Shown in pieces: positions 34,451 through 43,398 of a stretch of DNA of 53,848 nucleotides (position 1 is the first letter of the stretch; each line of letters starts with the position of its first letter). A program made the translations under genes and the position numbers. A model generated the notes under the pieces. That model saw nothing but the letters and a program-made list of their open reading frames with translations, was not told where the DNA came from and searched no databases. This stretch comes from an uncultured Saprospiraceae bacterium (GTDB taxonomy: Bacteria; Bacteroidota; Bacteroidia; Chitinophagales; Saprospiraceae): assembly GCA_938028705.1 (NCBI GenBank), contig CALIZI010000113.1, positions 1 through 53,848 of the forward strand, given 5' to 3'.

Positions 34451-37400
34451 TTATCGCATGACCAACAAGCGTTTGGTCAAGTGTTGTCCATTCGCTTGAA
34501 TGTGAATAAAATATATACCTTCGCTATAAGTTTCTAAATCAAAGATATAGTTTTGTCGGCTAATGTTGTTATTGCGGCGGTGTTCCATGACTTGTCCGAC
34601 GACATTCACAATGTCCACCTGCACATCTACCTGCTGACTAAATTCGAGGGCTAATTGTGCATTGTTTTTAGCCGGATTCGGACTAAGTTGGATGTCATTC
34701 AACACATCAATATAGTCAATACCTACCGGACCATCTATATCATAATTAGCTAAAGTAATACAGCCGGCTGCATCGGTGACGGTCACGAAATAACGGTCTT
34801 GATTTAGTCCGCTGACATCTTCCGTATCTGCGCCTGTACTCCATTGGTAGGTATAAGGCGGCGCACCTGCTTCTACGGTCAAGTGTATCGAACCATAGCC
34901 AATACTATCTGAGGTGATCAGCGTAGGCGGACAGTCATCTGCACCCACCTGAAACGCCTCAATATCCACACAAGCCTCTGCATCTGTGATAGTTACGGTA
35001 TAAGCTCCAACAACGAGGTCAGTCAGGTCTTCGACCATTTCGCCGTTACTCCATTGATAGGTGTAAGGCGGCGTTCCGTTGGTCAAAATCAGGCTGATAG
35101 ACCCGTCACTATCACCCGATACGGTGACGTTATCGGCATCAATAATACTAATAAGATTGGGCGGACAGCCTTCTTCTACAATAAAACAAACATTGTCAAT
35201 ACAGCCCACTGCATCTGTTACTTTTACACAATATTCGCCATCCATGAGAAATTCGAGGTCTTCGGTTTGTTGTAGATTATCCCATAAAAATGTGTAGGGC
35301 GGCACACCACCATTTACACTAAGATCTATCGCTCCATCGCCTGCCATAAATACACTTTGATGTGTGATGTCAGCCATGACACCAAGACTTGGTGGGCAGA
35401 AATTATCTACTACTACACAGGTGCTTTCCATGCAGCCCAAACCATCGGTGACGGTGACGCAATAGGTTCCGGCAGCAAGTCCTTCAATATCAGCATTCGA
35501 CGAACCGTTATCCCATTGATAGGTATAGAGTGGATTACCGCCAAATACAGATATATCAATCGCACCGTCATTATCTCCTGTTGAGGTTTCTTCTGTAATA
35601 TCAATATTAGAAATAATAGCCCCCGAACAACCCTCGCCTACATTAATACAAAGCGTTCCCATACAATTGATGTCATCAAAAACAGTCACGCAGTAGCTGC
35701 CCGGTGTCAAGCCGGAAATGTCTTGTGTATTCGCGCCGTTATTCCAATAATAATCAAAAGGCGGTGTACCTGCACCCACTTCCAAATCTATCTGACCATC
35801 TCCGGCACCTGCCATAGATTCGTTAATTACATTGCTCGTGAGGTAGAGGTTTTGCGGACATATACCTTTTATAGTAGCAAAATAAGTATCTGCACAACCA
35901 ATAGCATCTGTTACGATGACGGTATAATTTCCGTCTGTGAGTCCGTCAACATCTTCTGTCGTGGCACCATTGCTCCATTGATAGGTGAAGGGGGGCGAAC
36001 CGCTATTGACAAAAATATCTATTGCACCATTCATCAATCCATATTCCATATCGGTCACACTAGCCGTAATGTTGAGTGACATCGGGCAGTCTGTTCCTAC
36101 AAAAACTTCATACACGCCTATGCAGCCAAGCGCATCTGTCACCATGACAACGTAAGTAATACCTCCGGTGAGGTTGATGATGTTTTGACTTGTCGCACCA
36201 TTGCTCCACGAATAGGAGTAAGGCGGCACACCGCCCGTTGGTGTGAGTTCGATAGTGCCGTCGTTGGCATTGGCTCCGCTTTCATAATTGACTGTGGCGG
36301 TATATTCCCAATCATCGGCGCATGATGAGCCTACGGTAGCGCAGGTCTCGTCCGTACAGCCATTAGCATCTGTAACAGTGACGCAGTATGTACCTACGGA
36401 AAGATTGACGAGATTTTGTCCGATGGCTCCGGTACTCCACTGATAAGTGTAAGGTGCTGTTCCGTCACCATTGATTGCAAGGTTGATACTTCCGTCATTC
36501 GCTCCGGTAGCACTTTCATTCGTCGTGGTCGTATTCAATCCCAAATTTTGCGGACATTCAATGGCAGGCATACAATTGACCGTTGCTTCCCAACCTGATT
36601 CTTGTCCGGTAGCATCAGAACTGAATAAAAAGGTCAGACAACCACTTGCATCAGTAGAGGTAAATGAATCTCCGGCTTGTAGCAGGCTTGCAGCATCTTG
36701 CGGGGTACTTCCATCGCCATCCAATTCACCACAGGCAGTTTCTTGTAATGGATTCGAGGTATTATTACCATTATAAATGGAGAGAAAATCCCAACAACCA
36801 CCTTGTGTGCCTGTACCCATAGCTGTTTCAATATCCACATAAGTAAATGTGACGCTGACGACTTCATTCGGATTATCAGGACAAATTGTAATGGAATCGT
36901 TTGAATTATTTAAATAATTATTTAATAAACCGCCATTATCATAAAAAATACCTGTGGAGCAAGAGGGGGGAGCTATTCCGGTGGTGAAGGTAAACGGACC
37001 TGCACAGTCGGACATAATTGTACCGCCTATGCCATCAGGGCAAATCGCGCAGACATAAAAATCGTAGGAGGTTTCTGCACTTAATCCGCTTAATTCAAAT
37101 GGGTTGCCTGTTTCCTCAACAGTTGTTCCCGTTCCGGGAGTAAATCCGGCGGTTCCCCATTCTACATTAAATAATGTAAAGGTTGCTGTCCAACTCAAGT
37201 CTGCTGATGAATCGGTAATATTGGTGGCTATTCCTGCTACGGGAGCGGGGCATGGGTCGGCAGGATTGCAAGTGACTTGTGCTGCCCAACCGCCGCCTTG
37301 TACCGACATATCGGAACTAAAGGTAAAGGTCAGACAGCCGCTTGGATTGGTGGCTGTAAAGCTGCTTCCGGCATCAAGTGACATCCCTGTGCCGCCTGTT

Positions 37401-38803
37401 CCGGGGGTGTTACAATAATCGCCCAAAAATCCGTTACTTGTATCTTCTCCATCATATACCGAGAGGTAATCCCAACAGCCTGTACCGTCATTTCCTGCGG
37501 CAGTCGCTGATTCTATATCTACGAAAGTAAAAATGACGGTGACGGCATCGCCTGCATTATCGGGGCATATCGTGTAGGTCTCGTCGGCATTGCTTGGGTA
37601 TGGATTATCCGCTCCGCCTGCATCGTAGAAATCGCCGTCGCATTCTGGTGCAGGTGGGGAGGTGGTGAAGGTAATCGGACCTACCCATTGACTGATACCG
37701 CTTGCGCCGCAATCGGCTTGCAGATAAAAATCGTAAGTCGTGGAAGGAGTTAAATTTTCTATGGTAGAAGAGTTTTGCCCTGTATTGATAGTTGTTCCTG
37801 TGCCTTGCATAAAACCCGTTGCGCCCCATTCAATGGTAAAACCAATACCGTCCTCCGATTCCCATGATAGTTCTGCCGATGTATCGGTGAGTTCTACTTC
37901 TATATTTTCGGGTATATCGCATATCGGACCTTCATATACTTCAAGATTAAAATCGCAGGACAGCCCGCCTGCACCATCTACAATCAGGTAATACGCTCTT
38001 GCATCCAAGACTGCTATCGTAGAATCTCCGCCACCACCCAAGGCTACACAAAAAGCCTGTTCATCATCTAACGTACTATCATTAATATTAATACAACTAA
38101 TATCTTCGGCAGGATATATAGCATAAGATTGCGGACATTGATTCCCTGTAAATCCGATGGTGTGATTCCCTGCATTGGTGACTGTAAAGGTGTACCAAAC
38201 GGCATTTTCTATACTAAAGCCAAGAGGCGGATTACAAACTGCCATAATGCCCAAGCCACTCATAGGGTCTGCTTCTGCCGCACTTGCTGTTCCACCAACA
38301 TTTGTTCCGGCTATCTGCATACCCAAAGTAAGCGCAGTAGCATTGACACATTCATCATTTGGTGGTACGCCGCCTGTATTGCAAAGGGCATCGTTGGCAG
38401 CTAAGAAATTGACGGTCAGTGGGTCACTTTCGGCACAAAGCTGCCCCATCTCGTCTATTACTTGTCCGGTGAGTATCCATGTTCCCGCGAGGTCGTTGAG
38501 CATATTGGCGGCGAGTACACCGTTTAGCCCTGCATTAAATGTGTAAGGTATGTTCACATCCATTAAGGGGAATCCGCCTACCTGCCCGCCTGTTCCTCCT
38601 GCACTGTCGTCAAAAAAGATTTGATAACTGCCGCCGTCGGGTATGGTGTCGTTCATGACAATAAAAACTGCTGTTTCGTCGGGGCAAAGATTGACTGTGG
38701 TAGCTCCCAAGAGTGACCCTGCATTGCATCCATAGCTATTTTGAATATTGAAACAGGTGAGTATGATAATAATGGCGAATAATCGTAAGTTAAGGTCTGT
38801 CAT
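34451..38803 (-). CDS. Large surface protein with CUB, FN3 and SprB repeats and a T9SS tail
   Basis: 1450 residues. Signal peptide 1-25. An N-terminal region (about 30-290) includes a PPC-like segment starting at PPNDECVNATAL. Then come two FN3 domains (about 295-385 and 515-595, LSWESEDG, YDFYLQADCG), each followed by a CUB domain (about 385-510 and 620-745, with YTICPD, WDYLSVYDG and GWAAQVTC). Eight SprB repeats cover about 760-1360, each with APYTYQW(S/D)NG and a Y-C-V-T-V-T-D-A-x-G-C end. A T9SS type A domain closes the protein (LSPNPAKNNAQLAL, YSEGIYFIHI, KRLLVMR). SprB repeats are known from the gliding adhesin of Flavobacterium. An adhesin or matrix role is likely; the ligand is unknown. 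Confidence 0.9.
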   Translation of the reverse strand: MTDLNLRLFAIIIILTCFNIQNSYGCNAGSLLGATTVNLCPDETAVFIVMNDTIPDGGSYQIFFDDSAGGTGGQVGGFPLMDVNIPYTFNAGLNGVLAANMLNDLAGTWILTGQVIDEMGQLCAESDPLTVNFLAANDALCNTGGVPPNDECVNATALTLGMQIAGTNVGGTASAAEADPMSGLGIMAVCNPPLGFSIENAVWYTFTVTNAGNHTIGFTGNQCPQSYAIYPAEDISCININDSTLDDEQAFCVALGGGGDSTIAVLDARAYYLIVDGAGGLSCDFNLEVYEGPICDIPENIEVELTDTSAELSWESEDGIGFTIEWGATGFMQGTGTTINTGQNSSTIENLTPSTTYDFYLQADCGASGISQWVGPITFTTSPPAPECDGDFYDAGGADNPYPSNADETYTICPDNAGDAVTVIFTFVDIESATAAGNDGTGCWDYLSVYDGEDTSNGFLGDYCNTPGTGGTGMSLDAGSSFTATNPSGCLTFTFSSDMSVQGGGWAAQVTCNPADPCPAPVAGIATNITDSSADLSWTATFTLFNVEWGTAGFTPGTGTTVEETGNPFELSGLSAETSYDFYVCAICPDGIGGTIMSDCAGPFTFTTGIAPPSCSTGIFYDNGGLLNNYLNNSNDSITICPDNPNEVVSVTFTYVDIETAMGTGTQGGCWDFLSIYNGNNTSNPLQETACGELDGDGSTPQDAASLLQAGDSFTSTDASGCLTFLFSSDATGQESGWEATVNCMPAIECPQNLGLNTTTTNESATGANDGSINLAINGDGTAPYTYQWSTGAIGQNLVNLSVGTYCVTVTDANGCTDETCATVGSSCADDWEYTATVNYESGANANDGTIELTPTGGVPPYSYSWSNGATSQNIINLTGGITYVVMVTDALGCIGVYEVFVGTDCPMSLNITASVTDMEYGLMNGAIDIFVNSGSPPFTYQWSNGATTEDVDGLTDGNYTVIVTDAIGCADTYFATIKGICPQNLYLTSNVINESMAGAGDGQIDLEVGAGTPPFDYYWNNGANTQDISGLTPGSYCVTVFDDINCMGTLCINVGEGCSGAIISNIDITEETSTGDNDGAIDISVFGGNPLYTYQWDNGSSNADIEGLAAGTYCVTVTDGLGCMESTCVVVDNFCPPSLGVMADITHQSVFMAGDGAIDLSVNGGVPPYTFLWDNLQQTEDLEFLMDGEYCVKVTDAVGCIDNVCFIVEEGCPPNLISIIDADNVTVSGDSDGSISLILTNGTPPYTYQWSNGEMVEDLTDLVVGAYTVTITDAEACVDIEAFQVGADDCPPTLITSDSIGYGSIHLTVEAGAPPYTYQWSTGADTEDVSGLNQDRYFVTVTDAAGCITLANYDIDGPVGIDYIDVLNDIQLSPNPAKNNAQLALEFSQQVDVQVDIVNVVGQVMEHRRNNNISRQNYIFDLETYSEGIYFIHIQANGQHLTKRLLVMR

Positions 38804-39179
38804 GGTTTTTATAATGCTATGATTAAATCAATGTGTTCGCCAAATTGGGTATTCAGTGTTTTTTGATTATTAATAAAATTAAATTATAATTTATATTTAG
38901 TTAAAAATTAATTATTTACAAAAATAAAAATAAATAAACTATTCACGTTCAATTTGTAATTTTTAATTTGACGAACACATTGTTAAATTGAGGTCAAAAT
39001 TAAGAATAAAATTGAGAATGATTAAATTTAAATATTTTTTATGTAAAAACAAGATAGCAAGGCTTTGTTGAAAGGGAGCTATGTTTTTGATTTTTTTTAT
39101 AAAAATTGAAAATCCGCTGAAATTCCAAATAACAAATTTCAAGCACTCAAAAATCAAGGTTTTTGGAATTTGAGTTTTG
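38804..39179. other. AT-rich spacer
   Basis: Nearly pure A/T from 38860 to 38940. Inverted pieces at the ends, for example AATTCCAAATAACAAATTTC against TTTGTTATTTGGAATTTG at about 39119-39192, the latter reaching the end of the 504-residue gene. No promoter box seen. Confidence 0.5.
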
Positions 39180-40694
39180 TTATTTGGAATTTGCTTCTTG
39201 TTGCATAGTTTCTTTGATAGAAATATTTTTCAGTCGGCTTGTACACCATAGCGTCACTTCTTGCAATCCTAATGCTTTACGTTCTTTTGTATCGGCAAAT
39301 TCCTTTAGGGTTTGTGCAAAAGTAGCGAAGGTAGCCTGCTTTTCTTTTTTGGATGCCACGCCGACGAGTTGGCGGAAGAAATCCAAAACTGTTTTTTCAA
39401 ATAAAAACAGTTGGTCATTTTTACGCAAATTACGCTGACCGGAATTGATGCGATTTTCGAGACTATTCCAATCTTGGAGTTCATAAAAAATAATCAATTG
39501 GAGAATACGCGCCGTACCTTGTACATCTTTTCGCTCCTGTGTAGCCCCGAAATGCAGAATGCTCTCCAACCATGTCAATGATTTTTTCCACTCTTCCAAT
39601 ATTAAAAATAAGACGGTGATATTATAAAAAATAGCTAATTGTCGTCCGGCACGAATGTAAGGTGAGTATGTTGCCCAATGCTTGCGGATATACTTGACCA
39701 TGTCGGCAGCAGCTTCGTATTGGGCAGTATTGATGTAATACAACATTTGTAGTAAAGCAACAACTTTAAAGACTTCCGATTCGGTATAAATATCCTCTTG
39801 GGGTAGGTTTTTTATCTTTTTCAGTACGGTAGGAAACTCGTCAAGTTGGCGGTTATTGTATGCCATAGAGAGATAACCACAAAGTGATTTTTTGTAAAAA
39901 GTCGGATATTCCGTTTTCAATGAAGCATTGGATTCAAAGAGCTGAATCACGCGCCCATAGTGTTCAAAGGCTTCCTTAGATAGTCCGTCAATGCGGTGAC
40001 AAACGGCATTGATATTATGAAAAAACAGCTTTGATGAAAGTGAGGTACTCGTTTTTTCCCAGTCTATTTGCTGCATGATTTCTTTGTGTCGAGATTCATT
40101 TTCGGGGCGGCGAAACTGGTAGTCACTTTGCCAAAGGAAGATGAGCCTGTCATTGAGATTTTGGTAATGTTGGGTAGTTTGAACGGCTTGCATGAGCGTT
40201 TTTTGTTCGGCTATAGATGTCTCAAGTTTAGCTGATGCTTTTTTAATGGGTAGCACAAATAAAGTCCGGCGTTCCCAATTGATAATGTCTAATAATGCCA
40301 AATGTTTTTCGTGTTTTTCGGCAAGTTTGCGGGCGGTACGCAGCCGCTTCTGCATTTCGGTAAATAGTTTTTTCTCAAAAAGAATGGGAAGATAATCCAA
40401 CATTTTTTTCAAACGGGCATCTATTGATTTATTGGAATGGTATTCTCGCAGGCTTTCCAAAATCTTTTCTTTGAGGTCACCTTTTGCCGTAGCAAAATTA
40501 TTGGTAAATGCCTCACCCTTAAATTCTTGCAAAATGGCTTGTTCATCGTACGAATCTTGTTTTTCGAGGGCTTCAAAAATACGCACATAATTTGGTTTTT
40601 TTTCTTGCGAATGTATCCGTGAGTATTTTTTGAAATACGCAACCTCCGAAGGGCTAAGGGACTCTATTAATTTAAAAAGAGTATCTGATGACAT
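39180..40694 (-). CDS. Helical-repeat hypothetical protein
   Basis: 504 residues, no signal peptide or membrane segment, strongly alpha-helical throughout. The N-terminus reads LFKLIESLSPSEVAYFKKY, and the middle is a series of helical pairs that look like TPR units (EAFEHYGRVIQLFESN, YEAAADMVKYIRKHWATYS). I recall similar uncharacterised proteins in many Bacteroidota, always of about 500 residues, but no function. A cytoplasmic scaffold is the natural guess from the fold. Both neighbours are more than 300 bases away, so it is monocistronic. Confidence 0.7.
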   Translation of the reverse strand: MSSDTLFKLIESLSPSEVAYFKKYSRIHSQEKKPNYVRIFEALEKQDSYDEQAILQEFKGEAFTNNFATAKGDLKEKILESLREYHSNKSIDARLKKMLDYLPILFEKKLFTEMQKRLRTARKLAEKHEKHLALLDIINWERRTLFVLPIKKASAKLETSIAEQKTLMQAVQTTQHYQNLNDRLIFLWQSDYQFRRPENESRHKEIMQQIDWEKTSTSLSSKLFFHNINAVCHRIDGLSKEAFEHYGRVIQLFESNASLKTEYPTFYKKSLCGYLSMAYNNRQLDEFPTVLKKIKNLPQEDIYTESEVFKVVALLQMLYYINTAQYEAAADMVKYIRKHWATYSPYIRAGRQLAIFYNITVLFLILEEWKKSLTWLESILHFGATQERKDVQGTARILQLIIFYELQDWNSLENRINSGQRNLRKNDQLFLFEKTVLDFFRQLVGVASKKEKQATFATFAQTLKEFADTKERKALGLQEVTLWCTSRLKNISIKETMQQEANSK

Positions 40695-41399
40695 ATTTTT
40701 TCCGCTTTTTATGGCTTATGATTTCTTAATATTTTCTACAAAAACACATTAAAAAAACAATGTATGCAATTGTGAAATATGATAAAAAGTGGATATGGAT
40801 GTTCAATTTAACATATTTTACAGACATTTTCCTGATTCTGATTTCTTAAAAATGAAAAAAGTGACTTTGGAAGTGCTAACAAATACCCTTAATATTGCCA
40901 TATAAAAGAGAATACGGAAAGTCAAGTTCAAATACTATCCCAAATAAAAAGGCTAATTTGAACTTGTACTTTTCTAAGAAAATAGAATATTTTTTACCTA
41001 AAACCTAACAGCTATCATGAATAAAAGAATTACACTAAGAGGTACCTAGTACCTACGTCACATCCTTGTGCTTTCCAAAAGCAAACACTAAAAATCTAAT
41101 CCACACCACCCATTCCACGTTCCGGTATTCCATCCATAATAACATCAAGCACATTTAGGGCTTATGAATGAGTTGATTTATTGATAATATGAGTCAATCA
41201 GATAAGTATTTCATTATACTGAGATACCTGATTTTGTGATTCATTATTCAATAGATTTACAATTCATCATATCTGTATCTATTTACAAAAAATAATGAAT
41301 ATGTACATCGCTTTAGTTATACATCTAAAGTAGATATAGCCTTTGTATGCGACATAAACAATTGATTATTAAAATTTTAAACTAAAAAAAATATTTACC
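40695..41399. other. Long gene-free spacer upstream of the beta-helix operon
   Basis: No plausible gene. A 10-codon frame at 41017 (MNKRITLRGT) has no support. GGTACCTAGTACC near 41041 is a short palindrome. TAGCCTTTG near 41337 resembles the -7 box with one extra base, about 60 bases before the ATG at 41400, and may be the operon promoter. Confidence 0.45.
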
Positions 41400-42575
41400 A
41401 TGAATTCACAGAAGAGATTTCAACTATTATTTGCCTTCCTTTGTCTCAGCACTTTTGGCTGGGCGCAAACAGGCGTAACCACACTCGGCACAGGTGCCGG
41501 ACAAAACAATTCTGACAACTATACCACCTATATCGGTCACAATTCGGGCATCAATGGTGGGGCATTTGGCAGCGCCTTCTTCGGCTCATTTACAGGAACC
41601 ACCAATACCGGCTGGCAAAATACTTTTATAGGTGCCAATGCCGGACGCTTTAACGGAGTAGGAGGCCGGAATGTATTTGTCGGTTTTCAAGCAGGTCAGC
41701 GCAACACTAACGGAAGTGATAATATCTTTTTGGGATATTTTTCAGGCGATGCTAATACAGAGGGAGGGAATAATACTTTTGTTGGTAGCAGAACCGGACA
41801 AAAAAATACGACTGGTGACAAAAATACCTTCTTAGGAAATATTGCAGGACCAAATAACACAACTGGACAGGATAATACCTTTGTCGGATACGGAGCAGGG
41901 CATGACAATACTATAGGTGAAGACAATACCGCTCTGGGCTACTATGCTGCTCGTAACACAACAGGCGGAAAACGCAATGTATCTTTAGGATATTACTCGA
42001 ACTACAAAAATGTCAGTGGCAATTATAATACGATTCTTGGCACCTATGCAGGATATAATGCCGCCGGTTCAAATAATGTATTTATCGGTCATAAAGCAGG
42101 CTATAACGAGGCAGGTAGCAACAAACTTTATATTGACAACTCCAATACTTCCAATCCGTTGATTTATGGTGATTTTGGTTCAAATACAGTTGGTATCAAC
42201 ACAGGCGATGTTCCGGCAGGCTATACTTTGGCAATAAAAGGAAAAGCCATCACAGAAGAAGTAAAAGTCCGTACACACGCCAATTGGCCCGACTACGTAT
42301 TTGCAGCCGATTACGACCTTTCTCCACTCAGTACCTTAGAGGATGACATCAAAACACTCGGTCACCTGCCCGGAGTTCCTTCTGCCAAAGAAGTCGAACA
42401 AAATGGCTTTCATCTTGGCGAAATGGATGCCACACTCTTAGAAAAAGTAGAAGAACTCACGCTTTATCTCATTCAGATGAATAAAGATATGCAAGCTATG
42501 AATAACGATATTCAAAAACTGAAAGTAGAAAACCAACAACTTAAAACTCAATTAAAAACTATCAATAATAAATAA
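41400..42575 (+). CDS. Secreted beta-helix (YadA-head-like) protein with coiled-coil end
   Basis: 391 residues. Signal peptide 1-22 (ends GWAQ). Residues 35-265 consist of about nine repeats of a 23-24 residue unit, N-T-F-(V/L/I)-G-x-x-A-G-x-x-N-x-x-G, which is the left-handed helix style of YadA-type heads. A conserved end domain follows: YTLAIKGKAITEEVKVRT, WPDYVFAADYDLSPLSTLE, LGHLPGVPSAKEVE, LGEMDATLLEKVEELTLYLI, then a short heptad coiled coil. This end is common in Bacteroidota surface and fibre proteins and probably trimerises the protein. It is the first gene of a three-gene operon; the next ATG is 19 bases away. Confidence 0.8.
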   Translation: MNSQKRFQLLFAFLCLSTFGWAQTGVTTLGTGAGQNNSDNYTTYIGHNSGINGGAFGSAFFGSFTGTTNTGWQNTFIGANAGRFNGVGGRNVFVGFQAGQRNTNGSDNIFLGYFSGDANTEGGNNTFVGSRTGQKNTTGDKNTFLGNIAGPNNTTGQDNTFVGYGAGHDNTIGEDNTALGYYAARNTTGGKRNVSLGYYSNYKNVSGNYNTILGTYAGYNAAGSNNVFIGHKAGYNEAGSNKLYIDNSNTSNPLIYGDFGSNTVGINTGDVPAGYTLAIKGKAITEEVKVRTHANWPDYVFAADYDLSPLSTLEDDIKTLGHLPGVPSAKEVEQNGFHLGEMDATLLEKVEELTLYLIQMNKDMQAMNNDIQKLKVENQQLKTQLKTINNK

Positions 42576-42594
42576 TTTTTAAAAAACATTGATT

Positions 42595-43380
42595 ATGAAA
42601 ACATTAATGAATTTAAAAACCCTTTTGACATTTACTTTTAGTTGTTTTGCTTATTTCGCAATAGCACAATCTACTACAAGCTATGGTTCAGGAGCTTCTA
42701 CTCAAAGTTGTTGCAGTGCCTATTTTGGCAATAGTGCAGGGCAGAACAATACATCGTACAGCAACACGATGATTGGCTACAAAACCGGACAAAACAGTGC
42801 CGCCGGAAAAGACAACGTATATATAGGTTCACTTACCGCCCAGCACGCTACCGGCTCGCGAAATACTTACATTGGTACAGGAGCGGGACCTGTTTCATCG
42901 GGGTCAGGTAATGTATTTATTGGTTACAATGCTCGTTTATCAGGCGATAATAAACTGGCTATTGACAATAGTGGTACAACTACTCCACTCATCTATGGCG
43001 ATTTCGCTTCCGACCAAATAGGTATCAATACAAACAGTATTCCCACAGGCTATACACTTGCTGTCAAAGGAAAAACCATCACAGAAGAAGTCAAAATTCG
43101 TACTTACAATAATTGGCCTGACTATGTATTTGAAGCAAACTACGACCTCTCTCCACTCAGCACTTTAGAAAATGACATCAAAACACTCGGTCATCTGCCC
43201 GGTGTACCTTCTGCCGAAGAAGTCGAAAAAGACGGTTTTAATTTAGGCGAAATGGATGCCATTTTATTAGAAAAAGTAGAAGAATTGACGCTTTATCTGA
43301 TTGAAGTGAATAAAAAAGTGGAGCGGTTGGAAACAGAAAATACAGCCTTAAAAGAAGAGTTAGAACAAATCAAAAAGTAA
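42595..43380 (+). CDS. Shorter paralogue of the preceding beta-helix protein
   Basis: 261 residues from the ATG at 42595, which opens a signal peptide (MKTLMNLKTLLTFTF...FAIAQ); the frame also extends two codons upstream to a TTG. It has the same design as its neighbour but only about four helix repeats (YSNTMIGYKTGQNS, DNVYIGSLTAQHA, RNTYIGTGAG), then the same end domain, nearly identical over ITEEVKIRTYNNWPDYVFE to VEELTLYLIEVNK, and a coiled coil. It clearly arose by tandem duplication with loss of repeats. The two may form mixed trimers (inference). The protease gene begins 18 bases after its stop. Confidence 0.8.
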   Translation: MKTLMNLKTLLTFTFSCFAYFAIAQSTTSYGSGASTQSCCSAYFGNSAGQNNTSYSNTMIGYKTGQNSAAGKDNVYIGSLTAQHATGSRNTYIGTGAGPVSSGSGNVFIGYNARLSGDNKLAIDNSGTTTPLIYGDFASDQIGINTNSIPTGYTLAVKGKTITEEVKIRTYNNWPDYVFEANYDLSPLSTLENDIKTLGHLPGVPSAEEVEKDGFNLGEMDAILLEKVEELTLYLIEVNKKVERLETENTALKEELEQIKK

Positions 43381-43398
43381 ATTTAAACAGTGATTATT

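Noticed and set aside
41017-41049. Possible 10-codon leader peptide MNKRITLRGT
   Set aside because: No ribosome-binding context, no structure suggestive of attenuation, and it is 350 bases from the next gene.
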